From NCBI GenBank assembly GCA_947471745.1, contig CANJKZ010000464.1, positions 744,001-808,000 of the forward strand: 64,000 nt of DNA, given 5' to 3'. Both the position numbers and the translations under genes were made by a program. Below are positions 43,334-53,734 of the stretch, piece after piece. The notes beneath the pieces are model-generated. The model had not been told where the DNA came from. It searched no databases and saw only the letters and a program-made list of their open reading frames with translations. Each line of letters begins with the position of its first letter. Positions within the stretch are counted from its first letter, which is position 1. This DNA comes from Closterium sp. Naga37s-1 (Eukaryota; Streptophyta; Zygnematophyceae; Desmidiales; Closteriaceae).

Positions 43334-44178
43334 TGACAGCGGGAGTTGTGGTTGGTTGGCCCCGTCCTCGCTTGGGCGGAGCTGACTTGGTGGTCGGGTG
43401 TGAGGGGAGTTGCAGCCGACCTGTCGCAGTGGGCGTGCTGGTCGACAGGGCAAGGTCGACCTGCATGCTTTCACTGTGATGGCGCCGACTTCAGGAGGGC
43501 GCCGACTTCAGGAAGTCGGCCTGTGGGGGGGGGGGCGTCGACTTGGTGACGCCGACTAGGGTCAGCCGACTTGTGGTTGGCTGACTGCTGTGTGGTCGAC
43601 TTGGAGATGGTTGACCAGAGGTGGTAGTCGACCTGGGCGGTCGACATGCCCGAGAAGCTACACCTGGTTGACGTGGTTGCCTGGTCAACCAGGTTACCTG
43701 GGCGACGGGTCTGCAAGGTTCGCGACAATCGTCCAGGTAGATTGGCGAAGACGACCTGCGGTTTGGTGGCCTGTATGGCCCCACAGGTGCGACAGTCGAC
43801 ATGTGGTCTACCTGGCACCTGCGCAATGTGTGTGGCGGTGCACGTCTTGCCCAACCGTCACCTGGCACCTGCGAAGTAGGAGCGCGCACATGCGCGTATG
43901 GTGGCCTGATGTTGGTGTGCTGGCATGCCAGCCTTGCAGGTCAACCGAGGACACGCCTGAGGTCGACCAGCTGGCAAGTCGCCTTCGTGCTGTGCTGGTG
44001 GTTGACTTGCTGTGGGCTAGACTGCTAGGCTTCTGTTGTAATCCACCTTGCCAATCTTGATTTTTTTCTATCATTGTTGTGAACTTTGCGTAGTGAAACT
44101 CGTGCCAACTTCCCCGTGATCACTCACGCCCCGTGCCTAGCCCGTAGTCTAGCTCCCGTTGACAGAGTTATCTCCGCA
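43334..44178 (+). repeat. A4 3' LTR
   Basis: 845 bp, TGACAGCGGGAGTTG...GTTATCTCCGCA. Same subfamily as 38851-39757, including the doubled GGCGCCGACTTCAGGA, but with many point differences and a shorter 3' part. Confidence 0.9.
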
Positions 44179-44183
44179 ACGTC

Positions 44184-44666
44184 TCTGCTGGCGGCGTCTC
44201 TGCTGGCGGTGTAGCTGCTGGGGTCTCGACTGGCGGTGTCGCTGGCGTTGTAACTGCTGGCGGTCCCGTTGGCCGCTGGCGGCTGTTGCGGCGAGTTGGC
44301 TGGCGCATCGGTGGGCGAGCTGGCGGGCGCGTCGGTTGGCGAGCTGGCTGGCCCGTCGGTTGGCGACCCGGCTGGCGTGCTCGTCGGCGGGTCCGACGGC
44401 GGGGTCGCATGCGCGTGGGCGAACGCGCTGGCGATTTCGCTAGCGGGCCGCTGACGATGGCGATTTTGCCGCGGGTTGCTGGCGGGTCCGCTGGCGTTCG
44501 CCATAGCGTCCGCCGCGGCTGTCGTGATGAGCGCCGCTACGCGACGGGACGACCGCGAACGTACTCGCCGTGGCGCCCGTCAATAAGGTCGCAACTAAGG
44601 ACGTGACGGCCGCCATGACGAGTGCGTCAACTGGTGGGCCCATTAACTTAGGTCAGGATCGTACAA
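44184..44666 (-). other. D leader region
   Basis: Low-complexity GC-rich sequence (GGCGAGCTGGCGGGCGCGTCGG type on plus). Minus-strand open frames (for example from 44504) are Pro/Ser/Ala-rich and resemble no Gag. It matches the leader position of the B clade. Confidence 0.65.
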
Positions 44667-44677
44667 GCTCAATACCA
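44667..44677 (-). promoter_or_regulatory. D primer binding site (initiator Met tRNA-like)
   Basis: Minus strand TGGTATTGAGC directly after the LTR; nine of eleven bases fit the initiator-Met site allowing one gap. Confidence 0.7.
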
Positions 44678-44915
44678 TGTCGAGAGACTACCTTAGCTAA
44701 GCAAGCGGGTTTAACTAGGGCCTAGGCTTGGTAGCCTAGGCCAAGGACGTAACGGGTGAGTTGAGCCAAGGGAAGCAAGAAATGGGTGTGTTCACTATAG
44801 CACACAAGGTACATATAGCAAACTAGCAAAGGTGCACCACCAAACAAGCAAATATATAACTACACTAACACTAACTACAAGCAGTTCTATATATTATGCA
44901 AAACATAGTTTGACA
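44678..44915 (-). repeat. D 5' LTR
   Basis: 238 bp; minus reading TGTCAAACTATGTTTTGC...CTCTCGACA. It differs from the 3' LTR at about 20 positions. Confidence 0.93.
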
Positions 44916-44920
44916 AAAGT

Positions 44921-45671
44921 CGCGGTCTGCCCACGCTGCAAGTCGACGGCGTGCCAACGCTGCAGCAAGGCGGCTGTACAGCGTTGCTCCCGCAGGACAG
45001 CAGTGCACCCACTTCGCAGGTTCGCGCAGCTGGTTGGCGTTCTGTGCCTCATCACCTGCTCAACGCAGACACTAGGTCGTCCACGTGCTGTCGACTGCAT
45101 CTGATCAGCCCGTCGACCTCGCGATACCACCCCGAGGCCAGCTTCTCCAAAACCACCTGGGGACTGTCGCGCTCCTCCGCTGAACCTCGTCGCCCGGGTA
45201 ACCTGGTCGACCGGGCAGCCACATTGACCAGATCCTTCTCCTTGTGCCTGTCGACCACCCAAGTCGATGAACACCTCCGGTCGACCATACCAAGTCGACC
45301 ACGCCCCTAGTTGACCAGCCCCAGGTCGACCAGCCCAGCTGTTAGCCAACCACACCACGTCGGCTTCTCCAGGTCGGCGTCACCAAGTCGACGCCCTCCT
45401 AGGTCGACCTCCCGAAGTCGGCGCCCTCCCGAAGTTGGCGCCCCTCCCAGGTCGACGTCTCCCCTCGTCGACCACCGGGTTGAAGTCGACCGCGGGCGTC
45501 CCAAAGTCGGCGGCATCGCAGTGGCCCCGTGCAAGTCAACCCACTCCGTCGACCAGCTCGCCCAAGTCGGCGTCGCCCACTGCTGCAAGTCGGCTGCACC
45601 TCTCGCACACCCGACCATGAAGTCGGCTCCGCCCAAGCGAGGACGGGGCCAACACAAAACTCCCGTTGACA
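44921..45671 (-). repeat. A2 5' LTR, U3-side part
   Basis: It continues 34415-34698 after the D insertion: AAAGTCGCGGTCTGCC matches AAAGTCGCGATCTCC of the 3' LTR (15207). GTCGAC-rich, ends CTCCCGTTGACA. Confidence 0.9.
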
Positions 45672-46846
45672 GGAGCTCCTAGCCATCCGTTACACGCCAG
45701 CCATTCCTAACCCACCGTTCTTACACCCCAACTAGCCTATGGCGTCCGTTAGAGTCATTCTCTTTGACGCAGGGGTCCGTGCGATATGCTTTAGAACGTG
45801 GCTCCGCAATGTCCCCAGCTCCATCAGGACAACGACACCGTGTTTGCACACACGTTTGATACCCTACTCGCTCCTGAGCATCCCCTCCAGCTTTCTGGCA
45901 CGCCCCCTTAGGCAGAGGGCAAGACGTTTGCTAGGAGGAGCTTGGAGTATGCCGTATGGGACTCCCGCAATGATGTTGCTCGTCTCGCTTTCACTGACCT
46001 CTTTCCGCCGACCAAGGCCGCCCACTTCATCCAGTTCGAGTCTGCGAAGGAGTGTTAAGACGCTATTGTGTCTCACCATTTTACTCCTTCCTCTGTCTTA
46101 CTCGGTCGCCCCTAATGATGTTTGGTTTCCCCGACCTTGGTGCGTTTGACACTACTATTGGCCTTGTCACTCACCAGCGCTTACTTGGCGCTAGCTACCG
46201 TGCGCCAGCTCCACTCCCAGCTTGCTTTCGCCCTCCTCTTGTCCCCCTATATTTGCCACCCTCCGCTTCGTCTCCCTCACCACCTCTCATCTGCACGAGA
46301 TGCGCTTCTTTGGATGCACCCCACGCAAACTATCAACCTCCTTCAGACCACTCTCACTGAGTTCGAGCTTAACATCCACTCAGTTGCCTCTGCTACTTCC
46401 GCAATAGTTTCCCGTCTCTTTGAAGAGTGTGCTGTGCCCCAACTTCCCACCTTCACTTCATCTCTTGCTGCTACTGAGTCGTCTGCTAGTGAGGAGACTG
46501 CAGCTGTTTTCGTGGCTGCTATGCAAAAACAAGGTAAGGGAGGTAAGAAGGGAAGGAAGTGTGGTGGCAGTGGAGGTGGTGGCGGTGGTGGTGGTGGAGG
46601 TACCGGTGTGTCAGGAGGAGGTGGTTCTGGAGGTAGGTCTGGCCTTACAGGCATGATGTTTGGGGGTGCAGGCACTGGGAGTGTGGAGGGACACAACAAA
46701 AGCAGCCCACAAATGCAACAGCAGCAACAGTCACAGTCTTTGCACTAGGTGCAGCAGCAGGGGCAGCGGCAGCAGCAGTAGGCCCAATAGTGGGGACCTC
46801 AGCACCAGTGGGGACCTGGTGGTTTGGGGAGCGTTGGCCACAGCAG
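45672..46846 (+). pseudogene. gag: B-type gag (probably of B2), frameshifted
   Basis: Leader remnant, then ATG at 45739: MASVRVILFDAGVRAICF matches the start of the E Gag (MASPTVLTFHAEGRAVDF). The capsid (UBN2-like) region goes on in other frames: WDSRNDVARLAFTDLFPPT, FESAKEC, APNDVWFPDLGAFDTTIGLV. Then a Gly-rich tail (GGGGGGGGGTGVSGGGG near 46570-46620) and a Gln run. At least three frameshifts. The tail composition equals that of E. It breaks near 46846, where reversed pol begins. Confidence 0.82.
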
Positions 46847-47925
46847 GATAGTATGCAAGATCTAGTCGAGTACATGTCATCATGTACGTGAGGCAGCCCA
46901 CCAGCTCAGTGTAATGACCAATAGGCTCAACAGCTCGCCAGCAAGAGGAGCCGTGAGCTTGTGGTCGACTGCAAGTGGAGTGGCCTATGGAGAGGAGTAG
47001 CGAAAGCCGAAGAAGTAGAGGATCTACTGCACCATGTGCGACTGAGACAGTGTAATGGTGCGTACTGCTAATACAAAATCATATCTCGTATAAACTACAA
47101 GCAACGGTAGTGACACAACTCACCTGGTTCAGTGCAAGTGCGTCTCCTCTATAGCTCGACTTTCATGGAGGCCAGTGCATCACTGTCAGCTATGACAAAT
47201 ACGAGGTCATCGACGTACACCAGGTTGTAGAAGGGAGAAAGACCAGAGCGGGCGAAGTGAGAAGGGTCATTAAAGGACGGTGCAAAGCCGAAAGAAGCAA
47301 GATCGGTGCACCTGACGGGGCACCTGACGCGGAATATAGATTGGCCGCCCCACTGGGTGCCGGGAGGAAACGATCCAGATAAACCAGGAGGACGGCGCAG
47401 CAAGGTCTGCTCGTGGAGGCTGGCATGAAGAAACGCAGTCGAGAAGACCAGTTAGTGAAGCTCGTAGTCACTCTCTGTTACTGCGTGTAGTAGTACCCGA
47501 AAAGTAGTCATCTTCGGGGTGGGGAAAAAGGTCTGGAAAAAGTATCCCCCCTCTCTCTAACTGAAGTCTCTCGCCACGTAATACGCCTAGAAGATAGGTG
47601 GTGATCTAGGCGGCAGCTTCACCTTCATGACAAGGGAGGACAAAACACGAGAGATTGTAGGACGAGCGGCACCGGAGAAAGTCAGCGAACAAAGGAGGAA
47701 ACACAGAGGGGGATGACTGAGGAGGAGTGAGAAGTGGAAGAAGAGAGACACGAGGAGGAGACAAGCGCATAAAATGGAAGCCCGGAACAGGGGACGAGGG
47801 ACGAGCACGAGGGTCACGGCGAGTGGTCCATGTGGGCGAGAGACGAGACTAGTTAGGAAGGAGAGGAGGAAGAGGGGAATAAGAACGGGTGAGGATCGAA
47901 GGATCGAGTTCAAAAAGTAATAATA
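46847..47925 (-). pseudogene. pol: B-type RT fragment, reversed
   Basis: Minus strand, in many frames: VGCLTYMMTCTR (46860-46915), then 47403-47149 with RRPPGLSGSFPPGTQW and YVDD, PKMTTFRVLLHAV (near 47480-47520) and the upstream linker RPTISRVLSSLV (47650-47680). An AT-rich patch at 47070-47120 interrupts the RT. Orientation is opposite to the adjacent gag, so the two are joined by a rearrangement or are separate insertions. Confidence 0.8.
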
Positions 47926-48255
47926 AATCCTGGGTACACCTACGTGGCTGTATATAGGCACGATACAGGGCAGATTACCTTGGTGATACGCGAATGCCCC
48001 TGTATCAGAATCCGAAGAGAACGTAACCTTCACGAATTCGGTAGAAGAAAATCGGCCAACATCACGCGCACGCAAAGTCATGTGGAGATAACCGAAATAC
48101 CATAGAATTCGGTTCGCGCAACCTAGTTCGGTGCTAAAACTCTAATAAATATAGTAAAGCAGAGAATAAAATTTTTTAAGTTGTAACAAGCACAATAAAA
48201 TATAGATAAGCAAGATAAAGTAAAAATGGGTAAGCGTAGCCGCTGTACTCTCACA
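47926..48255 (-). repeat. Chromovirus 3' LTR, probable
   Basis: On the minus strand, the purine-rich GAAGGGGCGACG (48256-48268) precedes TGTGAGAGTACAG at 48255, the expected gypsy 3' LTR start. The region is AT-rich, unlike its surroundings, and holds TATATA near 47962. The other LTR edge is not identified; 47926 is where B-type homology stops. Confidence 0.55.
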
Positions 48256-49262
48256 CGTCGCCCCTTCAAAGCTGGGAGGCATGAGAAATACCCTGCTTCA
48301 TAAGATAATAATTGAGAGCACAGCGTGCGTTGCCCATATCAGCTTCTGCAACCCAACTGTCCTTAGATGGGCCATATCCCTTCCAGCGTACCAGGGGCTC
48401 GAGCGTGTTGCCGCGTCTGCGTTTATGAGCGAGGACACGTTCCACCTCATACTATGGTTCATCATGTACATGGAAAGGTGGTGATGGAGGTAGCTGACGT
48501 CCCTGGTATTGTTGGTTGGGGTCCTTATAGGGCTTCAGTAGCTGAACATGGAAAGCGTTGTGAAGCTTCCACGTAGACGGTAAGTGCAAAGGGAGTGTTA
48601 CTAGTGTCACCATCGCCTCAACACGAAAGGGACCACGGAAGCGAGGCCAGAGATTGGACGGAAGATGAGACAAGTCCAAGTTGTGTGTGTCGAGAAGCAC
48701 CTGATCTCTGCCTGCTACCAACTGATCTCGTCGCTGTATATCTACATACTGCTTTTGGAAGTTCCGCATCGTGGTGACACGTCGCTGGGTCTGCTGCATG
48801 GTGGTGACAAAATCATGTGCGGCTTGGACTTGTGCCGGTGTAGTTGGCGGCTGTGGAGTGATTGATTCACGCCCGTAATACAGGAACAAAGGAGACTTCC
48901 CTGTGGTCGCATGAGATGTGTTGTTGTAAGCGACTCAAACGTTGGTAACTGTAGATCCTAGTGACTGATATCGTCCTTACATGCTGTGCCCAGTAACTGC
49001 TCAACCACCTGGTTGAATCGCTCGTTTTGTCCGTCTGTCTTGAGGTGGTATGCCGAAGACATCGCAAGCTTTGTCCCCAACAAACCCATGAGTTCCCTCC
49101 AGAACGTACCTGTGAATATTGGGTTTTGATTTAAGATGAGTGTAGCAGGGATGTCGTAGATGGTGACGATGCGGTCGAAGAAGAGGCGAGGAGTTGCTTC
49201 AGATGTAGCCGTAGAGTTGGTTGGGATGAAGTGTCCCATTTTGGAGAATTTGTTGATCACTA
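48256..49262 (-). pseudogene. pol: Chromovirus integrase with C-terminal chromodomain
   Basis: Minus strand 49262-48958: integrase core VVINKFSKMGHFIP, LILNQNPIFTGTFWREL and AYHLKTDGQNERFNQ. Both catalytic Asp positions (normally VD and SDRD) are Asn. A frameshift leads to 48889-48455: FLYYGRESITPQ, VLLDTHNLDLSHLPSNLW, FRGPFRVEAM and KLHNAFHVQLLKPYKD. After TAG 48452-48454 the frame continues with YEVERVLAHKRRRGN and LVRWKGYGPSKDSW, a chromodomain, which directs integration to marked chromatin in such elements. Cut at 49262 by a family A LTR. Confidence 0.88.
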
Positions 49263-49502
49263 CGAGCCCCGTCGTCGACCACCGGTTGAAGTCGGCCATT
49301 GGCTCCCCATCGTCAGCGGCGTAGCAGTGGCCCCGTGCAGGTTGACCAAGCCTATCGCCATGCGCGCCCAAGTCGGCGACGCCCACTGCAGCTGGTCGGC
49401 TGTGCTCCCGCACACCCGAATACGAAGTCGGCTCCGCCCAAGCGAGGACGGGGCGAACACAAGACTCCCGTTAACACTCCCCTGCCGCGTTCCCGCTTGC
49501 CC
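49263..49502 (-). repeat. Family A LTR fragment with purine tract
   Basis: U3-side 214 bp of an A LTR (to CCCGTTAACA at 49476), then CTCCCCT at 49477-49483 and about 19 bp of 3' region. It matches 50733-50970 and 54230-54470. The rest of the element is missing. Confidence 0.83.
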
Positions 49503-49981
49503 AAGCTGCTGTAAGGCCTGCACGACCTCATTGCGTAGATGAAGTCAATCCAGCCCCAGCTGGAGATTGCCAGGCTGAAGCCGTTTGTCGGCAGCGACGT
49601 GGAGACGCCACACGAGGCCGACTTGAGCTCCCTGCGAAATGTTACGCCGCTCACATGTTCACCTTTATGGTCAACTCGCGGTGCTACTAGCCGATGGTAC
49701 AGGTTGCCCTAAAGCTGTGTCAACTTCGACTGAACGCTGGCCACGAAGCGTGGCGGTTCATCATGTCGACGTACAAGTCGATCGATGACGTACATCGGCC
49801 AACTTGAAGAGCGTCTGCCCAACAACCGTGCTCAACGAATTCTGGCTGACATGCGGATGGCTGGTGTCCACTACTCGACAACGTCCTATATCACGCAAGT
49901 CGTCAAGGGACTCCCATCGGGCTACAACCTGTTGTGCCAGATGCTGACGATGCCCGACGTGCGTGGGTCGATCAACGAAGA
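49503..49981 (+). pseudogene. gag: Family A gag fragment, plus strand
   Basis: IQPQLEIARLKPF (49543-49580), then several frameshifts, and 49785-49981 with YIGQLEERLPN, ILADMRMAGVHYSTTSYITQ and VKGLPSGYNL. Opposite in direction to the LTR piece beside it. It ends at the LTR of A6, with GAAGA at 49977-49981 as possible target duplication. Confidence 0.82.
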
Positions 49982-50949
49982 TGCGGAGATAAATCTACAA
50001 CGAGAGCTAGACTATGGGGAAGGCACGGCTGTGAGAGTGATCACAGCGTTCCTTAGCGTTTGCTTGTGTTCTCTCTAAACACACACTCAAGGGGAGCATT
50101 GGCAAGAGTTTCACCAGCAAAAGTTGTGAACAATGACAACGCCGACTACTTCAGAAGCTAACATGCAAGCATGTCGACTGACAGCGCAACACGGTGGACC
50201 GCGTTCCAGCACTGCAAGGTCGACCGCGCTACAGCAGGGCAAAGTGGTGGCCTGCCAACGCTGCAAGTCGACAGCGCACCGACACTGCAGCAAGGCGGCT
50301 GCACAGCGTTGCACCTGCATGGCAGAAGCGCACCCACTTCGCAGGTGCTCGCAGCTGGTTGGCGTGCTCTGCCCCGTCACGTGCACAGCGAAGACATCAA
50401 GTCGTCCATGTGCTGTTGACTGCACCCGATCAGCCACGTCGACCTCGGGATACCACCTATGAAGTCAGCTTCGCCAAAACCACCTGGGCGACAATCGCGC
50501 ACCTCCGCAGATCCCCGTCGCCCGGGTAACTTGGTCGACCAGGCAACCACGTCGACCAAGTGCTACTCCTCGTGCCCGTCGATCACCCAGATCAACGACC
50601 ACCTTCTACCGACTCCACGAAGACTGCCACTCCCCCAGGTCGACCACTTCAGGTCAGCGTTATCAAGTCGATGCCCCCGCCAAGTCGACCTCCCAAAGTC
50701 GGCGCCCTCCAAAGTCAGCGCGCGTCCCAGGCCAACGAGCCCCGTCGTCGACCACCGGTTGAAGTCGGCCACTGACTCCCCGTCGTCAGCGGCGTGGCAG
50801 TGGCCCCGTGCAGGTCGACCAAGCCTGTCGCCAAGCGTGCCCAAGTCGGCGACGCCCACTGCAGCTGGTCGGCTGCGCTCCCACACACCCGAATACGAAG
50901 TCGGCTCCGCCCAAGCGAGGACGGGGCCAACACAAGACTCCCGTTAACA
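49982..50949 (-). repeat. A6 3' LTR
   Basis: 968 bp, TGCGGAGATAAATC to CTCCCGTTAACA on plus. GTCGAC-rich U3 at 50430-50830. Purine tract CTCCCTT follows at 50950-50956. Confidence 0.88.
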
Positions 50950-53734
50950 CTCCCTTGCCGCGTTCCAACCCACACGACAGCACTACTAGGAGAATAGCTC
51001 GTCGGCGTGCACACAACTCGAGATGAAGACCCCACCTGGCCTTCGACTACAGCTTTCTACCGCGCTGCTGCAGAACTAAGAACTACACCATGCAGGCCCA
51101 GACTCGCGCCCAGCGTCAAGTCGGGCTTCTTGCCAGTCAGTAGTTTGAATGGCGGCGTCCCCGGCAGCAGCGTCGACCGCTCCAAGCAGTTGCGCACTCA
51201 GACGGCTTGCTGCAGGACGAGGTGCCACCAGTGGTGCTGCACACCCATGTACAGCAGCATCGTCCGCACGGACTCGACGACCGTCCTCATCTCCCGCTCC
51301 GCCATGCCGTTCTGCTACGAGGTGTACGGGCAGGTGAGGTCATGGTGGATGCACTTACCATCCACGAGGTCGGTGAACTGCTTCTCGAGGAACTCCCCTC
51401 CACGGTCAGAGCGCAGCATCAACACCGACTTCTTCGTCTGCCACTCAGCCACCAGCAGCCACTTCTCGAACTTTCGCAGCGCGTATGACTTCTTGGCGAC
51501 CGGCCTCACCCACAAGTAGAGGGTCTTGTGGTCCTTCAGCAGCAAGAATTATAGGCCTCCATCCTTGGCGGCCACCCAGAATGGCCCGCACAGGTCGATG
51601 TGCACGACGGTTAAGGCTTCGTTGGCGTTCGAGCCCTTGACGGGGAAGGTGTGTCATGCTAGATTCCCACCGACACACGAGATACATTGAGAGTCAGTGT
51701 CGGCTGACGGCTTGATGGTTTAGGGTTTAGGGTTGATGGTGGCGACCTCGTGCTTTGCCGAGCTCGTGATGGTGTCGACGCCGACATGTGCAAGCCTCAC
51801 GTGCCACCTGGCCGGCGTCGACTTCGTCACCACAGTAATGGTCCTCCGGGCCGCCGTCGCTGTCGGGGCCGTCGTCCGCGTCGTCGTGCACGGTCGCAGG
51901 TTGGTGCAGAGGACCTGGCCGGTGTTCTTCGCTCGACCAAGCGCGTCCCTCGCTGCCGAGACGAGCAGCATCTGGTCGCCGCCATCCTGCAGTTGTACGC
52001 TGCTCTACTGCAGCTGTCTGGCTGACAACAGGTTGGCCTGCACATCCGAGACGTATAGCACATTGTGGATAATCACCTTCTTCCTGGCCTCCGCAAGCAG
52101 GGCAACATCGCCACATCCCTGGACGTCCTGCAGCGCCCCATTGAAGCCTCGCACGTGCTTGACGTCGCCGCTCGGCTTCAAGTCAACGAAGACCTCCTTC
52201 GTCCCAATCAGGTGGTGGGAGTAGCCGCTGTCGAGCAGGACCACCGCCGGGTTTGCCTGCACGCTGCTGCCACCGCCAGGAAGTCCGCGCCGACCTCCAG
52301 CGCCAGCGAGACGGTCGGCTCCACGACGCCGACCATCGAGCAAAACGCCTCCTTGTCGCCCCCCTTGCTGCCGGAGGAGGAGTCGGCGTCCTTCGCCGAC
52401 GTTGACTTGGTCGACTGCTTCTCCTTCCGTGGCATGATCTCCCGACGTGGGCGACGCCCGGCGGACATCCCTCGGCCTCCTCCTCCACGACCGCTTTCCT
52501 AAGCCGACTTCGCTTTGTCGGCGTCCTTGTCCGGCTTCCCACCTCCACTACCACCGCCGCCAGGCTTGCCGTTGCCGCGGCCGACTTCCTTGCTTCATCG
52601 GAGCGACGTAGTTTGTCTGCGGCATGAGCTCCGTGGACCTCTCGGCCTCCTGCATCGCCTCGTCCATGAGGATGTTCGAGGTCAGCGTGTCCTCGTTGAG
52701 CGACTCCCGCGTGCCCGGCACCACCATCTATCGGCGCATCAGGTTATAGCCGCTCGAGAGGCCCTTGACGACGAGCGTGATATACGACGCCGTCGAGCAC
52801 TCGACGCCGGCCATCCACATGTTGGCAAGGAGCCGCCGGGCTCGGTTGGAATAGTCGGTCGCCGTCTCCTGCTCGCCAATCCTCAGGTGCGTCAGCTGCT
52901 CCTTCAGTTGGCCGATGTACAGGTCGTCGGTGGCATGGTACGTCAGCACGATGAATCGCCAGGCCAGGTGACCAGCGTCTAGATGACTCCGGCAAGATTT
53001 TAGGGCGATCTGCACCATCGACGAGCAGCACCGCGAGATGACCGTGAAGGTCAGCTGTTGAACGGCGTGAAAGTTGGGGTACGCAGCTCGGCGTTGTTCT
53101 CCGGCAGCGTCTCCACCGAGCTGTCGGCGAAGCACATCAGGCCAGCCAACTCTAGTTGGGGCTCGATGGATTCCTTCCACCTGATGAAATCGTGTCGACC
53201 GACCAGCGGCACGGGGACGACGACCTTGTCCGGCGAGAATTTAAAGTAGTCTTAGGTCGGCCCTATCCCGCCCGCCGTCACGTGTGTCGACGGCGCCGGC
53301 GTCTCGCTGCTTCGACGTCCACCGACGTCACCTTGCGAGGTGTCCGCAGCCGGCGACAACTGCGGCTCTTCCGCGTGGACGCCGCCGACTTCACCGGCGT
53401 GAATAACTTCTCCCTGCCTCAACGTGCCTGCCGCACTGCTGCCAACTTGGTCACCGACGTTGACGCCACCTTCGTTGTTCACCGGTCGAGGAGAAACAGG
53501 TCGAGAAGGTTGCTATGTTGCCCACTTTGCACGGATGACCAGCTCGACGACCACCAAGGGGAGGGTCGTCCCGAACTCAACAGACTCGTCTCGTCTCCTC
53601 GCATCAGCCAAGCGTGTCTCTATACTATCTTCTACCGCGCCAGGAACTACTGGGACGGGCGTCATGGTCACACGTGCTGTAGCCTACGAACGATTTAGCA
53701 TGTGCAAAAATCGGCTCCTATCCGAAGGTAACAC
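50950..53734 (-). pseudogene. gag-pol: A6 internal region: gag, protease, integrase; RT and RNase H deleted
   Basis: The 3' region (50957-51016) is joined near 51017 directly to the integrase end. Minus strand: integrase 51545-51315 (LRSDRGGEFLEKQFTDLV; TAG 51315-51317 where A4 has CAG), TAA where TAC stood (about 51551), pre-integrase region with a TTTAGGG patch at 51718-51734, protease 52343-52005 (AVVLLDSGYSHHLIGTKEVF, DSG kept, Cys to Tyr), then gag without its zinc knuckle (deleted near 52475), 53180-52728 (YHATDDLYIGQLKEQLTHLRI) and 53482-53252. The leader and primer site are missing. Confidence 0.86.
51718..51734 (+). repeat. Telomere-like TTTAGGG patch in A6
   Basis: GTTTAGGGTTTAGGGTT within the pre-integrase region, replacing sequence that in A2 reads GTCTAGGCCGGTG. 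The same patch is at 55217-55233 in A7. Confidence 0.9.

Larger units (their letters stand above)
38851..44178 (+). mobile_element. A4: family A copia element lacking RT and RNase H
   Basis: 5328 bp. LTRs 38851-39757 and 43334-44178; target duplications GCGTC (38846-38850) and ACGTC (44179-44183), one mismatch. Primer site, gag, protease, integrase and linker are present, but the linker runs directly into the 3' LTR: RT, RNase H, 3' region and purine tract are absent. Insertion into D. Confidence 0.92.
34699..44915 (-). mobile_element. D: small non-autonomous LTR element carrying two later insertions
   Basis: LTRs 34699-34936 and 44678-44915, both 238 bp, with about 20 differences by eye. 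Target duplication AAAGT at 34694-34698 and 44916-44920. Primer site present. Without the LINE (35032-38318) and A4 with its duplication (38851-44183), only about 1.1 kb of internal DNA is left (34937-35031, 38319-38850, 44184-44666), and it codes for no retroviral enzyme. This fits a TRIM-like, trans-mobilised element. Confidence 0.88.
14935..45671 (-). mobile_element. A2: family A copia element split by A3 and D
   Basis: 3' LTR 14935-15933; RNase H, RT, linker and part of integrase/protease 15934-18933; [A3 18934-32791]; protease start, gag and primer site 32792-34414; 5' LTR 34415-34698 and 44921-45671 with D in between. Evidence that these belong together: target duplication GAGCA on both sides of A3, a protease motif that stops on one side and goes on in frame on the other, duplication AAAGT around D, and LTR halves sharing features (GGTAGGAGTGATCGTAGC) that A3 lacks. 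The outer flanks GCCGC/GGAGC match at only 3 of 5 bases. Confidence 0.85.

Noticed and set aside
14930..45676. Clean target duplication around A2
   Set aside because: Flanks GCCGC and GGAGC agree at three of five bases only, so the outer border is called from LTR ends and internal continuity.
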